Shown here piece by piece: positions 12,670-25,918 of a stretch of DNA of 64,000 nucleotides (its first letter is position 1; each line of letters starts with the position of its first letter). The DNA is taken from NCBI RefSeq assembly GCF_964340395.1, contig NC_135556.1:8901001-8965000 (forward strand). The letters run 5' to 3'. The notes beneath the pieces were generated by a model. The model was not told the origin of the DNA. It was given only the letters and a program-made list of their open reading frames with translations, and made no database searches. Origin of the DNA: Glandiceps talaboti. Its lineage: Eukaryota; Hemichordata; Enteropneusta; Spengelidae. The position numbers were made by a program, and so were the translations under genes.

Positions 12670-14600
12670 GATAGCTCATTTAAAATAATACATCGGCGTA
12701 AAAATGGAATCATTTTCACGGGTATTACTACTACATGTAATAAAAGGCAGATTTATTTGTGTGTGTGAATCAATACATTAACTGACTTAAGTGATGTGCT
12801 TATACACATTTTAAGTATGTAATATTACTTCGATTATAGTAAAAAAAATTGTCAGACGAAAATAAACTGAAATTGAAATTTGAAATATTGTTATTCTACT
12901 AAAATATTTTATGCACTGAAATGAGTTCATTCACACACAGTACATCAAATTCGTAGCTGCTACAATGTCAATACCTGTGATGGAATGTTCCAGGTCAGAA
13001 ACTCACTAGGGACGATGAAAATATTAGCTCCCAGATTAACATGATATACTAATAGAAAAATCATTTTATGATTGTAAATGATGATAATAAATATTGGAAA
13101 AGATTGTAAACATGTATGTATGTATATATACGAGACGGACTGTGACAGTTATAACTGATTGAATTTGAATGCAATGTTAAAATGAATAGCAAATGAAGTA
13201 GGGGAGTTCTTTTTTTAATACAGAAATTGATTTGACATGCTAGGTTAAAGGGACAATATATGAAATACAAGTCTTTTTTCTACTCTTCTAACTATGCCAT
13301 TTATTACTATTTTAAGATTGAAAGTTCAAATGTGAAACTTATGAAAATGCAGATGTAGGGGTGCGGTGAAGTATTTTATTCTTTGCATTGAAATACGTAC
13401 TTTCAATGCCCATACGTAAGGGTTTTTTTCCCAATTCTCATCAAATTTGAGTGTATAGCTAGAAATAGCCGTGTACTGTAGATTTGTTACATACATTGGA
13501 AGAATGTTGGTGAATCAGCGATTTCTTTTCTAGGCGGATATTTTGCCTGCATACTGGGCATTGAAGGATTTCAGGTGTGTATTGGCTTTGTGTGAGCTTT
13601 TCAAATTACGGTTATTATAAATTTTGAAGTGATATTAATCCTCATCAGATAGCTCAGAGAGGTGCCACTGTTATAGCCTCTGTCTGTATGTAGGTATGTC
13701 AGTCCGTCCACAGCTGGTTTCTACCATGAAGTAGTGAATCCATTCAAACCTGGTACAAAGGTAAGATACTATTGCAAAATATGCAAATTACCATGAGACA
13801 TGTCTTATTCTGGCTTATCCTGACTTGTACAAGTTATAGCACATAAGCAGTTCAAATTTTTTTTTGCAATGGTGAACATTTTTTGTTTTGTTTATCCTAT
13901 TTTCATAGTATTTAATCTTTACATACGATCATATGCCATTTAGATGATAAAGTTAGCTTAGAACTTTGCTGAATGGATCTTGACTACGTTCTCTCAATGC
14001 GTGCGCAGCAAAACGATCAGTAGTACAGTATTTTCAAACCTAAGATTCGGTTACTACTTCAAGTAGAAGCAACTCAACCCACAACAGGTACCATCATGTT
14101 GTATTAGAAAATATATCCCTCTTCACATGTGTGGGGGGCCATTTACATCTATCACAGTGGCTTGATTTAATATCCAGTTAGTATTTTTTCTCATTTTCAG
14201 GCCAGTACGCCATTAAAATAAATAATGAATGCATGTTTTGTAAGTCTGTATTGAGGAGACATAGTCAAGTCAAGCTGTACATATGGTAGATTCTAAGCCT
14301 TCGCTGAGAGTATGTTCACCTTTCTAGTAGTATATAGAAAAGAGAATCAAGTCAATGATAAGAATTTGACAGTAGCTGACAATCATGGATGATATTTTCT
14401 TGTCAAATTTGTTCTAAGTGGGTAGTTGGGTTCAGAACTGGAAATGATGCTTGTAGCTATTTACAGGAAATGAAAGCTATGGACTATCATTTGTGTGTCC
14501 ATATGTTGCCATGAGGGTCATGTTTTTCTCCATTTATTGACAAGTAAAAGAACACGGTTATATTGAAAATTGAACTGTTTTCCATAGAGATTGATTTACA
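12670..14600. other. No gene seen
   Basis: AT-rich unique sequence with scattered ATG-poor frames. One octamer-like ATGCAAAT occurs near 13779. No open frame with splice signals. Confidence 0.45.
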
Positions 14601-14619
14601 CAAAAAATACCTTCTGGTC

Positions 14620-15200
14620 ATACTCAGTGTTTGCTGAAGCTTTTCTTGCCATGACGTCTCTAGAATCTTGGACTTTTACGTCATTCTGTGTTATACTAGG
14701 TTATGATTTTGAGTATTTTATGATTAGTGCAAGGCATACACCAGAATATAGCCCAGAGACTTGGTGATCTGACTTGACATTTACTGGTTTGAACATTTTC
14801 AAATCAGATCTCTTGGCTAACCAGAATGTGCCAGGTTCCTGCATGAAATGACTCTAGAGCCGTTGACTTTTTACATCATTCCACACTAAAAAAAAGTTTT
14901 GAGGTGTACACCAAAATGTGACTGGCCAGGGTCCGTCAAGAAATTATTCTTGAATCATCTGTTGTACATGTACATACTTGTAAGTTAGAAAATTTTATCA
15001 TTGCTGTGGGGCGTACACCAAAATGTAACTGGTATGCTTGAAACGACTCCAGAATCATGTACTCTTTACGTCATTCTGTGTCACACTATTATATTTCTGA
15101 AGTTTCAGAATGTTATGATTGTTGAAAGGCATAAACCAAAATGTGATTGGTTCCGACATGAAACAAATCCTTGTATTTATGCAATGACTCACTCATGTAA
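14620..15200. repeat. Degenerate tandem repeat, 3-4 copies
   Basis: TTTACGTCATTCTGTGT, GACTCTAGA/GACTCCAGAATC and ACACCAAAATGTGACTGG recur in the same order through this block. Copies are diverged and uneven in length, roughly 130-180 bp. The 71-codon frame at 15001 is within them and is not a gene. Confidence 0.65.
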
Positions 15201-15984
15201 ACCTGGTTGGTCCTAATCCTGACTACTTCAACCAAAAGAATGCCCCTAAACATCATGGCCTGAAGGGAGATACTAAACTTCCTTTTGTGTCGCTCTTTTC
15301 TCCTTTACGACTTAGTAAAGGAATGCCATGTTGACTAAATTCCAAAACAGTAAGAAGCCAAATTGTAGGTGTGTGTGTTCTTTGCGTTGTCCTTGGCTCT
15401 GTTTACTATCTGTCATCACTTGGCTGCATATTGAACGTATGCAACATTATCTTGGTGTGCTGTGTTCAATCGTTTGAATTGTACCTGTTGTCAAGGGTAA
15501 AGGAAACTCACAGCGTGTTACTCATTTTATGATGACTCCAAATATGGCTTCAACAGGCGTTTTATTGTTTAGTCTATTTAAAGAACAAATGTGATGACAT
15601 TAACGCACCAAAAATTTCCCTTCCACTAAAAAGTTGTTGATTTTAATTAAAAGCTAGCTATCCGTAAAAAAATTGGCTTATTATCGTCGTCACTCCCTAT
15701 ACATGATGTAGTTCTGAGATTCAAGTTTTGTGGACTTGGTGAACTGAAAAACGTTGGCTTCTGTAACAAGGGGGCCCAGGATATCATTAGAGTAAAAAGA
15801 AAATTGAAAATCAAGGAAGCTGAATTATTACAGTGAACAGTACGGCTGTTTGCTGTCAGGTTTCATTAAATAAAGACTTGTCTATCCTTGTAGTTGCTAC
15901 TCAGGTTCTGCTACTTCTGTACTGTGTAAACACCCAACAAGGAGTCTCACCATGCAAGCGTAGCGCTGGCAGCAACCTTTGAGT

Positions 15985-16145
15985 TCAGGTTAGGATTTAT
16001 AAAATGTAGGTGTGAAAAAACAGTTGTCTGGCAGACCTATCGAAAAAGTTGGTCCAAAACAAAAGAATAATCCTTATGGCTCCACTGATAAGATAAACCT
16101 TGGGAATCTGGGATTGAAACCCTGGCCTTTAAAGGCGCCATCATT
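15985..16145 (-). mobile_element. SINE-like family 2, copy 2
   Basis: It carries AAATGTAGGTGTGAAAAAAC, GTTGTCTGGCAG, GGCTCCACTGATAAGATAA and GGGATTGAAACCCTGGCCTT. The complement of the last piece has the B-box-like GGTTTCAATCCC. It is the copy closest to that at 12190. Confidence 0.6.
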
Positions 16146-17089
16146 GATATCAGCACTGGAGAAGGCTAACGTCTTTGCTTTCTGAAAGGATAGTACCGGT
16201 AAGTAGTAGGTCTTACTCTCAGAGTGTCTGAGGAATAAGTGAAGTTTTATAGCCGTATTTTTTTTGACAATGATTTGGATGGAGGAAGACTTTCCCTAGT
16301 AGGATGTACCGGTAATAATAATTTTTGTACTTTAACATCGGTAACATTGTCAGAAGGATTCTGTTGCAAACATAAAACATCAAAGGAATATTACTTTCTC
16401 TAGTCTGAACTTGGTTACCATAGGTAGTGTTGATGAAGAAAAGAAATGATCTACACAAACAGTTACAAACTGATCAAAACAGGATGAAGAAATCAAATGG
16501 AAATTATTTTGTAAGGGTCAGGGAAGCTGACAAAGAGAGGGCAAAGACTTTCACATTTACAACATTGTCAAAGATCTGGTTTTTGTTGACATTTGATAGA
16601 CATGTCTGTATGTACATGTAATCACAACTGGAGATATCACAGTAAAGGCAACTGCTAACAGTATTACAAGTTTTTGCACCCTGGAGTACATACACAGGGC
16701 ATAGAGAAATCTCAGTAACATGGTAAGTTGATGGATGCGATGTGAAAGATTATACGTTACAAGGCTTCTGCTCGACTGCTTTTGCATTATGCAGGTCCTT
16801 TAGGTATTGTCAAGTTGTAGTGAAGTGTATATGTATAGGATTGTGACGTCCACTGTACAAACACTTTGATTTTTAATAAGAACTGTATACATTGACATGA
16901 AACAGGTAAATGTGCTGAACTATATGCTTGTGGCTTCTAGATCAAATTTGAACACAAATCCTTTGTAAATTGAAACTTTCCAGTACGAAAGCAATTTTTT
17001 TTGTTGCAAAATTGTTTCAACAAATTTCTGGTTTTTTGGAGACTTGTTTTCAATAGCCCATCTTGGTGTTTACAAGTCATTGTGAAAAC

Positions 17090-17218
17090 AATTGTTGTGC
17101 CGTGGTGTAGAAAAAATCTTTTGTCCAGAAGTAAAGAATGGTCCCATGTAATCCATACTAAGATAACACAAATGCGATGACCCGGGATTGAAACATTGGC
17201 CTTTTAAACCAAGGCAAT
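17090..17218 (-). mobile_element. SINE-like family 2, copy 3 (shortened)
   Basis: It keeps CCATGTAATCCATACTAAGAT and CCCGGGATTGAAACATTGGC, aligned with the 3' half of the copy at 33660. Confidence 0.5.
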
Positions 17219-17394
17219 AAGTGTTATTTGTGAATTGATGTGTATGTAAATTTTCACATTCTACGTACCACTTATTTGTGTGATAATATATATTTAAAAG
17301 ATATTTTTCAAGAATTTTTACCCCATGTCAGCTTCACTTTTATGCTAGGAAACCATGGCAATTGCTGCCATTTTAGAATTGATGTACCCTTGGT

Positions 17395-17613
17395 ATTATA
17401 CTTTAACCCTGGAAATTTTCGCTAAAGACTTGTTTTCGCTAATTTCACTGGGAAAAAACCCACAAAAATAAGTAGTAACTAAAATGCCTTCTTGCACATG
17501 AACACAATGTACCAGTCTGGTAATTAGAGAAAATTAGTCTTTGAGAACCAGCTGAAGACTGTAAAAACAGCAAAATTTTGTAGTTGTGAAAATATCTAGG
17601 TTTAGAGTATACT
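17395..17613 (+). mobile_element. MITE-like family A, copy 2
   Basis: It begins TATACTTTAACCCTGGAAAT and ends GAAAATATCTAGGTTTAGAG, inverted with respect to each other. It shares CCAGTCTGGTAATTAGAGAA and GCTGAAGACTGTAAAAAC with the 8.4-kb copy. Confidence 0.7.
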
Positions 17614-18274
17614 TTAATGGCAAAATTACTTTAAGAAATTCATGGGATTTTTAAAAAAAAAATGTTTATCTTGGCCTAACGTTAAATATAAATGGTGATG
17701 TACACGTAAATTTTCATCTCTTTGATTCCACAAATTTCAACGGCAAATATTTCAACAAATTCGTATTATGTGGCCTATTGGTATTAGTTTAACCATTGAC
17801 TAGAATAGTACAAATAACTGCTATTTCCATTTTTGAGGTGATCATATTCGCTAATATTTACATTTTGATTGAGTCTATATTTGTCTGGAAGTGAAAGGTG
17901 ACATTTCAGTTGTACTTCTGTCCAAAATAAAAAATCAGCCCTCACAGAACCAAATTATCTTGTCTCAGAATTTGGTATAGCCTATTGTTAACAGACTTAA
18001 TGATGGGGAAACTGCAGACTATTGTGTGGGTTGGTCACATCACTCTCTTTGACTATCTATAAAACAATGGAAAACCCCACCGGACACGTCTAGAAATCAT
18101 TTTTAACAGACTAATTCCACAAAGTAGTTGAATGGTTAGTAACAGGATTAGATCTCTATTGTGTTGGAGGGCTGTTTGGGGGTAACAATAAATGACTGTA
18201 TTTAACAATAAGCTTTTAAATATTCTCGGGTAAAAAAAACGGACAGGTGTCAAATTGACAGGCTCACCAAACCA

Positions 18275-18480
18275 CTTCACTACAGCTGAATAAAGTCAAT
18301 TCAATCCCAGTCTCTCTCTCTCTCTCTCTTATACTCTATTTTACTATATGACAGCTAACAGATATTAGCCACAACAAAGAAAAAGTAGTGTGCATTGTAC
18401 CACAGCTGAATAATGTCTGCTTTCTTCCGGTCTTTCACATATTGTAGATTTTATTTTTTAAGAGTATGACAGCTAGATTA
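18275..18480. repeat. Two-copy tandem with (TC)n
   Basis: CACAGCTGAATAA...GTCT...ATGACAGCTA is repeated about 125 bp apart. The first copy holds a CT microsatellite (18311-18330). Confidence 0.6.
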
Positions 18481-18943
18481 CAGTTAGTGAGGAGTAACAA
18501 AGGCAGCAGTATTCCATGGAATTGTATGGCGAGGAGCAGTGGATTTCCAGGTTTTATTCCGCTGTACAGTTTTGACAAGATAACTGACAGTTTGTTTGGG
18601 GATTACAGGCTGTCTGTTTCTCACTTTGGATGGATAACTGTCCCAGCAATACAGTCGGTATGATAGTAATCACTTTTAACTGAAAATGATAGGTTCAATT
18701 ATAAACAGCATCATTTTGTAGGTATACATACTTAGATGTTGATGCTATGGTTGTTTTGGGGTTTTTTTTCAATTTTTTGTATCGGAAATGAAATTCATTG
18801 TCATGTCATGGTCAAGCCTGGAATTTCAGTGCATATCTGTCAAATAGCTAGATGAAAGGATATGAGATACTCTGCAGAAAAGCCATTGATTCTAATTTCT
18901 AGTCTGTCAAGACCTACAAAGTAACTATGAAAATGTCCACTCG

Positions 18944-19050
18944 AATGTGTGTGTGGGTGTGCATGTGTGTGCATATGTGCATGCGTACATATGTACATGG
19001 TGAGTGCGTGCATCACATGCATTGCACACACACACGCACACACACACACT
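18944..19050. repeat. Imperfect GT/CA microsatellite
   Basis: A GTGTGT block passes into CACACA, so the stretch is partly self-complementary. Frames through it are not genes. Confidence 0.85.
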
Positions 19051-20210
19051 ATAGCACTTACAGAACTTGTACTATGCAAATGTCCCTATCACAACATACT
19101 GTTGAAATCATCTTTCTTGACCACTTTTGGATATTTCGTAGCAACAGTTTGCTGTTTGAAATAGCATTCATAATACGTATATCCGAAAAATGCTGTTTGA
19201 TTTACTATGCTCTTTCTCATACAATTGTTGCAGTGCCAGTGGATTGTTTTTGAGAGTGTAGGCCCCATGGCTCTTTAGGTAGCAACATATCGGCCTACGG
19301 GGCCCTAAAGCCATACAGTACATGGTATTCTTTACTTCAAAGAAAGAAACAGCTTCAAGATTACATTTTGGATGGGGAGATTAAATAGGAATGGAACAGA
19401 TCTTGTGTATCAATGGGAGACAGATTGGGGAAGGGAATAATTAGGTATTATTACCCTGTATTTTTCTTCATTCAGTCAAGGGAAATATGAGTGACCTACG
19501 GGAGCCCTAGTAGCGACTTAGTTGCAATGACAAACCTTAAGTCAAGAATATTTTCTGGCTGAATGGAGAAAAATATTGGAGAATAACATAATTATACCAG
19601 CGTCAGTAATATAAAAAACAAATCCAGCATCAGTAATATAAAAAACAAATCGGGGAAAGTAATTGCAATATTTAGCATTTTGACTTATATTTCAAACACA
19701 GCAGAACCAATGACACATGGACAGACATTGTCGTGACACAGAATGACCAGGGTATATATTCCATATTTTTTGTTGAACCTGGTTCTCGTGCATGGTATAA
19801 GTGCAAATGTCACATGGTATCGCTGTATTTTTTTAAGTACCTGTTATTTGATTCGATCACAAGTCTTTTTTTCAGAAGAGTAAAAAGCTTCCTGCAAATT
19901 AAAATTCATGAAATTCAAGTCTAATTATTTATGCAATGCCGGCAGCCTTACTTGGGTTCCCTAGAAATTTGAGTCTATATCTATGTACATGTTAAATTGT
20001 TGAGTGATGCAAGTTTTCCTTCTGGTCTCCTTGTTGTATTTATCTTCGCTATCAGCGACATCATTCACCAACTCTTTAATTCATCGTACTTATAGAATAC
20101 CAAATTTTTTGTTTGTTAGGCATACTTAATGGTTCTCTGAAGCATCATATTGAGGGGAGCAGTGGAAAAAAACTCTTCATGGCTAAATTCTAGCACAGAG
20201 CTCATAATAA
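19050..20210. other. No gene seen
   Basis: Unique AT-rich DNA with a two-copy 30-bp duplication (AGCRTCAGTAATATAAAAAA, about 19598-19652). An imperfect palindrome with GGCCCC lies at 19260-19310. Confidence 0.45.
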
Positions 20211-20213
20211 ATA

Positions 20214-21031
20214 GACTACTAAACATTGTATCTAGACTACCAAATTAGCAGTAGTCCAGGACACATCGATTACTAAACATTGTATCTAGACTACCAAATT
20301 AGCAGTAGTCCTGGACACATCGATTACTAAACATTGTATCTAGACGACCAAATTAGTAGTAGTCCAGGGCACAGATTACTAAACATTGTATTTAGACTAC
20401 CAAATTAGCAGTAGTCCAGGACACAGACTACTAAACATTGTATCTAGACTACCAAATTAGCAGTAGTCCAGGACACATAGGCTACTAAACATTGTATCTA
20501 GACTACCAAATTAGCAGTAGTCCAGGACACATAGACTACTAAACATTGTATCTAGACTACCAAATTAGCAGTAGTCCAGGACACATAGGCTACTAAACAT
20601 TGTATCTAGACTACCAAATTAGCAGTAGTCCAGGACACATAGACTACCAAACATTGTATCTAGACTACCAAGTTAGCAGTAGTCCAGGACACATAGACTA
20701 CTAAACATTGTATCTAGACTACCAAATTAGCAGTAGTCCAGGACACATAGACTACTAAACATTGTATCTAGACTACCAAATTAGCAGTAGTCCAGGACAC
20801 ATTGATTACTAAACATTGTATCTAGACTACCATATTAGCAGTAGTCCAGGACACATAGACTATCAAACATTGTATCTACACTACCAAATTAGCAGTAGTC
20901 CCCAGGACACAGACTACTAAACATTGTATCTAGACTACCAAATTAGCAGTAGTCCCCAGGACACAGACTACTAAACATTGTATCTAGACTACCAAATTAG
21001 CAGTAGTCCAGGATACATAGACTACCAAACA
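20214..21031. repeat. Minisatellite, 54-bp unit, about 15 copies
   Basis: The unit starts GACTACTAAACATTGTATCT and ends TTAGCAGTAGTCCAGGACAC. GACTACT and AGTAGTC within a unit are inverted, so each copy can fold as a hairpin. A few copies are 1-4 bp shorter or carry CCCAGG in place of CCAGG. Confidence 0.92.
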
Positions 21032-21612
21032 TTTCATTTGAAAATTCATCAGGTGGTAGTCTGTTAGACTGATGGAAATCAATAGGAAATTGTAGTTCAC
21101 TTGGCTAATCTGACTTTTAAGCAGAGAATTTAAATTCAAGTCTTGTAGCATGCATATATGTTTGCATGCTATATACATACATATAATTGGTCCACTGATA
21201 CACACATTCGGATGAAATGCGTTTTGTTTTGATTACCATGATGGGCTACATCATAATCACTATTAAAATAAAGCTCCCAAGTTACAACCACTGACAGTTT
21301 TGAATATGGTGTATTTGCATGCCAACAGTGTTTACTTGGTAAAAAAAATCTAAACCGTGTAAATTTCCGCTCAGAAACAGAGTTTTGTTTGGACATACCT
21401 AGTTTCTGTCTTTGTTTTCATAGTGTGGGACCCCCTGAGGGCGAATGGGACAACTGCTGTGTTTTTAAATGTTCAGTAATTGGCCTAGTGTCCAAATATA
21501 CATGTACCAGGTTTGCATATGCATGGGCAAACCTTGCCTGATATAGTATATGTTGATTAAAATCACCAAGTTACACACAATATTTGGTATGGACAGTGCA
21601 ACTATAAGTACC

Positions 21613-21892
21613 TCACACCTATTTGTTGATATAATGTATATGTAATTCTCACCTATTTGTTGATAATGTATATGTAATTCTCACCTATTTGTTGATAATG
21701 TATATGTAATTCTCACCTATTTGTTGATAATGTATATGTAATTCTCACCTATTTGTGTTGACAATGTATATGTAATTCTCACCTATTTGTTGATAATGTA
21801 TATGTAATTCTCACCTATTTGTTGATAATGTATATGTAATTCTCACCTATTTGTTGACAATGTATATGTAATTCTCACCTATTTGTTGACAA
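21613..21892. repeat. Minisatellite, 32-bp unit, about 9 copies
   Basis: The unit is CACCTATTTGTTGATAATGT followed by ATATGTAATTCT. Copies are nearly identical, with rare GACAA for GATAA and one TGT insertion. Confidence 0.92.
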
Positions 21893-21999
21893 CTTTTAGA
21901 GCTTGCAGCAGTGCACTGTACAAATATGCTGGTCTGATGTGAACCAGTAGTAGTAAGGGCTGACTCAAATCACCACCAATATTGGATCTAGACAATGTA

Positions 22000-24780
22000 A
22001 CTGTGGCACCCCTTCCCTACCAGTAATTCACTCCTATTTGCTTACTATTTATATTGGGCGTAAAAGCAGTGCAACCATAACAATATATTATGAGTATCCC
22101 CTAATTCCATTATTGGTCTTTGTAGGATTGTAAAGAGATAGATAAATTGATTACACTTGGTCGTTAAGTCGTTAATGAGTAAATAGCACCTATCAGTATC
22201 AGTTAAAACCAAAACTACCATAAAATCAGTTTTATGAACCTAACCTGCATCTATCTCTCATTGGTTATCTGTAATACATACATAGTGGAGGTAAGACTGT
22301 GTGGGTAGTTTGTTGTAGTTTGTGATAAAGGATGGCTACCATGGATGAGCTATTTGTTATGAATTAGTCATTTCACTACTAGGCAACAGAAAAAAAAACC
22401 CGCAGTGATTAAAACATACCACTTTTTGATAAACTAGAAAACCAGGCTTCAAAATATTCACCGCCTTTGATGTATGCATGTATGTATTAGGCACGATCAG
22501 TTATATGTGTTAGTTATTAAGTAATAATTTTCTTACCAGTTTACTATATTAAAACTGAAATACTTTGATTTTTTCACAATTCTTTTCATCTTTCTGATAA
22601 ATGCAATCAGGGTATCATTTCTCATTTTCCTTTATGGATGTTCTGTGTACGTGTGAATTTTGATGCTAAATTTATCTTAGCTTATTTAGTTGGACAGTGT
22701 TTGTAATGTGGAATGGAATTACAGTTATTGGTAAAAGTGGACTTTTCCATCGCCGGCAATAAAAGCAAATTTCTTTTAAATCAATACGTTTGCTCAAAAA
22801 GAAAGTGATGTGGATATAACTACAGTCATCAAAATGTGTTTTTTTTTCTTCCAAAATCAAGTGAGGCCAAAATGTGAAAAATTCTCTCTCCGTTAGAATC
22901 CTGTTGTACCAATGTAGATAAATTTCCAGTATGTTATACAGGGGGAAGACAATTCAAGCTTAATCAAAATTCTTCAAAATAGTGGTGTCATATAAAAGAA
23001 AGGAAAGTCCACACAGGCCATAATGTCTGCCTTGAGTACACTTGTATTCATTTACTACTATCAACTTACATATGATTTGGATGATGAAATATCACTTCCG
23101 TAACTTCACTCAATTTCAAAATTTATACTTAAAAAGGAAAAGTCCAGTCAGGATTACTTCTGCTTTAGTATTCTCGTATTCATTACTGCTATCAACTTAC
23201 TTGTTATTTTGGGTGATGACATAACATCTCGATAACTTATTCAACTTTGAATTCTTGTAAGTTGTATAGAAACCCTATTGCACTTGACATGTGGTCAGCC
23301 AATTTTGGGAATTTTTGCGACGGTTTATAGGAAAAAACCTCTAGTGATGACATCAGTCCATTATGCTACAATCTCTTTATGTGGAAACTCTTTGTATTTG
23401 TCATTTCTTTGTCAGGATATTTAATTTCGTGCCGTGAATAGTACAGACCAGGACAGCATGTCTTCCAAGCTATGGTATGAATGTATACACTAAAAACAGC
23501 CATTGGCACGATAGCATTGTTCTTTCAGCATGATTACCTGAATGAATTGTTAACTTCAATTCATGAAAATAGGCAAGAAAAATAACCCTGTGTTATTATA
23601 TTTAAGGTGGCTGTGAAGGAAGTAAATGGATTCTTAATGATATCCTTAGAAATATGATTCTTATAAATATTATCATATAGTTTCATCTCATTTTTGAACA
23701 AAAGAAATTACGATCCCAATCAATCATGTATTTCTCAAATCAAATTAATGATAACAGAACTAGATATAAAATGATAAATTGCTAATGAGGTAAAGACTTC
23801 CTAAATATGGAAGTAAAGAGATTGAGATTAAATTTTATTATGCCATATTGGGGTTACGAAAGTTTCGGCCATTTTGCTGTCAAGTATTGCAAGAGGACAG
23901 ACACCCCAGATTTGGCAACGTGGGAGCTTCAATTTTCTTCATGGAAACTAATTCATACGGCAATATGCACAAAATTACTTAAGGATGTATTACATCCAGA
24001 AGCATTACTGTAATGTTTTAGCATGTTTTGATTACTGGTAGTCACTACAAAAATAGTACAATTTTGAACAACACAGATTATTTGTGGTAACTTCATGTGT
24101 TGCTGTCTTTATGCTACAACACTCAATTATTCTGGCCCCCAAAGTGTCTCTGAATAGCACTCCTAGTTGCCAAACCATGAAGTCATTTATCATATCTTCG
24201 ATAACTAGAATATGGGATACTGAAATAGTATGAAACATTAAAGCTACACTAGCTGTAACTATGGTAAATTTTTTTATCAAAGAACCGACAATATCTTTAC
24301 TGAAAATATTAAAATATCAATAATGAGACATTATACATGTTGATCGGAGATTAATTTTATCCACAAGTTGTATAGTAACAAGTTGAAATGTGATCATTTT
24401 GTGGGTGCTGATTTTAGGGTGTGGACCCAAAAATCAATTGGGTTGGGTTTATTATTCCATGTTGTGTATACAACGACACAAAAATGTCCCCACATACTCT
24501 ACAGAGTGTACAATATTATGACTATGTCATTATTTTTAACCGAAAGTTTCAAAAAATGTTTCATTTGCAGCTAGTGGAGGTTTGATAAACCGTTATACTG
24601 ATAATAAATTTTAATTATTTCCACAATTTCCCATGGTTATTAGTTTGACAGTTGGATATATAAAAAAATACAGAAAAAGAAGAGTTGGATAAATATTTTA
24701 TCAACAATGTCTGGAGTTTAATTCAAACCTTTAAAACTAGAAGTGAATATTAATTGTAGTTGACAGATGGGACTGGCTGT
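22000..24780. other. No gene seen
   Basis: Mostly unique AT-rich sequence. A diverged duplication of about 120 bp (ATCAACTTACATATGATTTG / ATCAACTTACTTGTTATTTT) lies at 23020-23260. Short frames at 22672-24574 lack splice support. Confidence 0.45.
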
Positions 24781-24790
24781 CTACTGAGCG

Positions 24791-24825
24791 CCCCCCCCCC
24801 CCCCCCCTCCCTCCCTCCCCCCTCC
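24791..24825. repeat. Poly-C / CCCT tract
   Basis: Seventeen C are followed by CCCT repeats. The G-rich strand could form quadruplex or i-motif structures. Confidence 0.9.
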
Positions 24826-24829
24826 AAAA

Positions 24830-25700
24830 AAATCCATTTCGAAATTGCAACTTGTAGCCCGGCATGCATGATTTGTGTAATCGATAGTTTACAGGACAAC
24901 ACTATTTCATATCCTGGTACCATATCCATAGATAGGATCAAAAGATACGATGCAAGTACCAGCACTTTTAAATTATGCATATAAGTGGAATTATACTTCT
25001 GTCCTAGAATCACCAAAACTAAATTTAGGAGGAAAGATAAATAAAGATAACAATCAAAACATTGTGACATGAAGTCCATACATTGAAAAGTGATAGTCTG
25101 CTAAAATTTGGCGCAATTTGTCATTCTAAGATTTGAAAGCTATTGTATGTTGAAGTTAAGTACCAACAACACCCCAAGATGAGTTATTTTGAAGGTGACA
25201 GTATGTTGATATTTTGGTCTTTCCTGTAGTTCCTTAGGTGGGGTACCGTTTTGTTGAAATTTGAGTGACGGCCACTGCAAGATTTGCTGCGTCACTCAAG
25301 ATTGGCTGTTTTGAAAGTGACATTATTGTTGACATTTGGGTTGTTTGTAAATAAGCTGACAAGTCTGGAAGTGATTGTACTGGTATGTTGAAATTTGGGG
25401 ATGAAGGACAATTTGGGAGTGATAGTGATAGAAATTTGTGTACTGTTCTTTCAAAATTGTGTCAGCAATAATTGATCTCACCCTGAAAATGATGTATTAT
25501 TTAAATATCAATATTGTGATGTAAAAGTGTACTAAAAATGTCCTGGTATGATCACTTTCAAACTTTCTATTTTGAAATGACTGTGTGGTAGAACTCGAAC
25601 AGTCATTGGTTTAATATCGGGTGCATAGGAAATATGCGTCACTTTGAAGAGTTGAACTTGATGTCACTTTCTCTGACCTCCAAGCGAGCAGAGAATGAAG
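24830..25700. other. No gene seen
   Basis: AT-rich DNA with loosely repeated phrases such as GTTGAAATTTG (25200-25450). No open frame with splice sites. Confidence 0.4.
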
Positions 25701-25918
25701 TAATGGCTCTGGCCATTGGTCAGTCTTGTTTATAGGGTGGAATTTATAAGATACGTCAGTCTGTTGGGTTTCCGTGATGATGTCACACTAAAACTCACAC
25801 AGAGGGTATGTGGAGATTACCAGTAAAACCCACTCAGTTTATTGTCAGCAGTGTACCTCTGATGCAGAGGGAAAAAAAGTTGTACCAGTAACAGTGTGAA
25901 TGCTATGGTTGTTAAGGT
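25700..25918 (+). promoter_or_regulatory. Candidate main promoter and non-coding first exon
   Basis: The block has an inverted CCAAT box (ATTGG, 25715), a TATA-like TTTATAAG (25743), a CRE half site ACGTCA (25754) and a CRE-like TGATGTCA near 25776. It then runs to a strong donor AAG|GTATGT at 25917. A leader exon of about 140 nt spliced to the acceptor at 41005 would explain the spliced 5' UTR of exon 1. No coding potential is seen. This is inferred from motifs alone. Confidence 0.3.

Noticed and set aside
18466-18663. 65-codon frame ending at a GTATGA donor-like site
   Set aside because: Its start lies in a local tandem repeat, the acceptor is weak, and nothing connects to it in phase.
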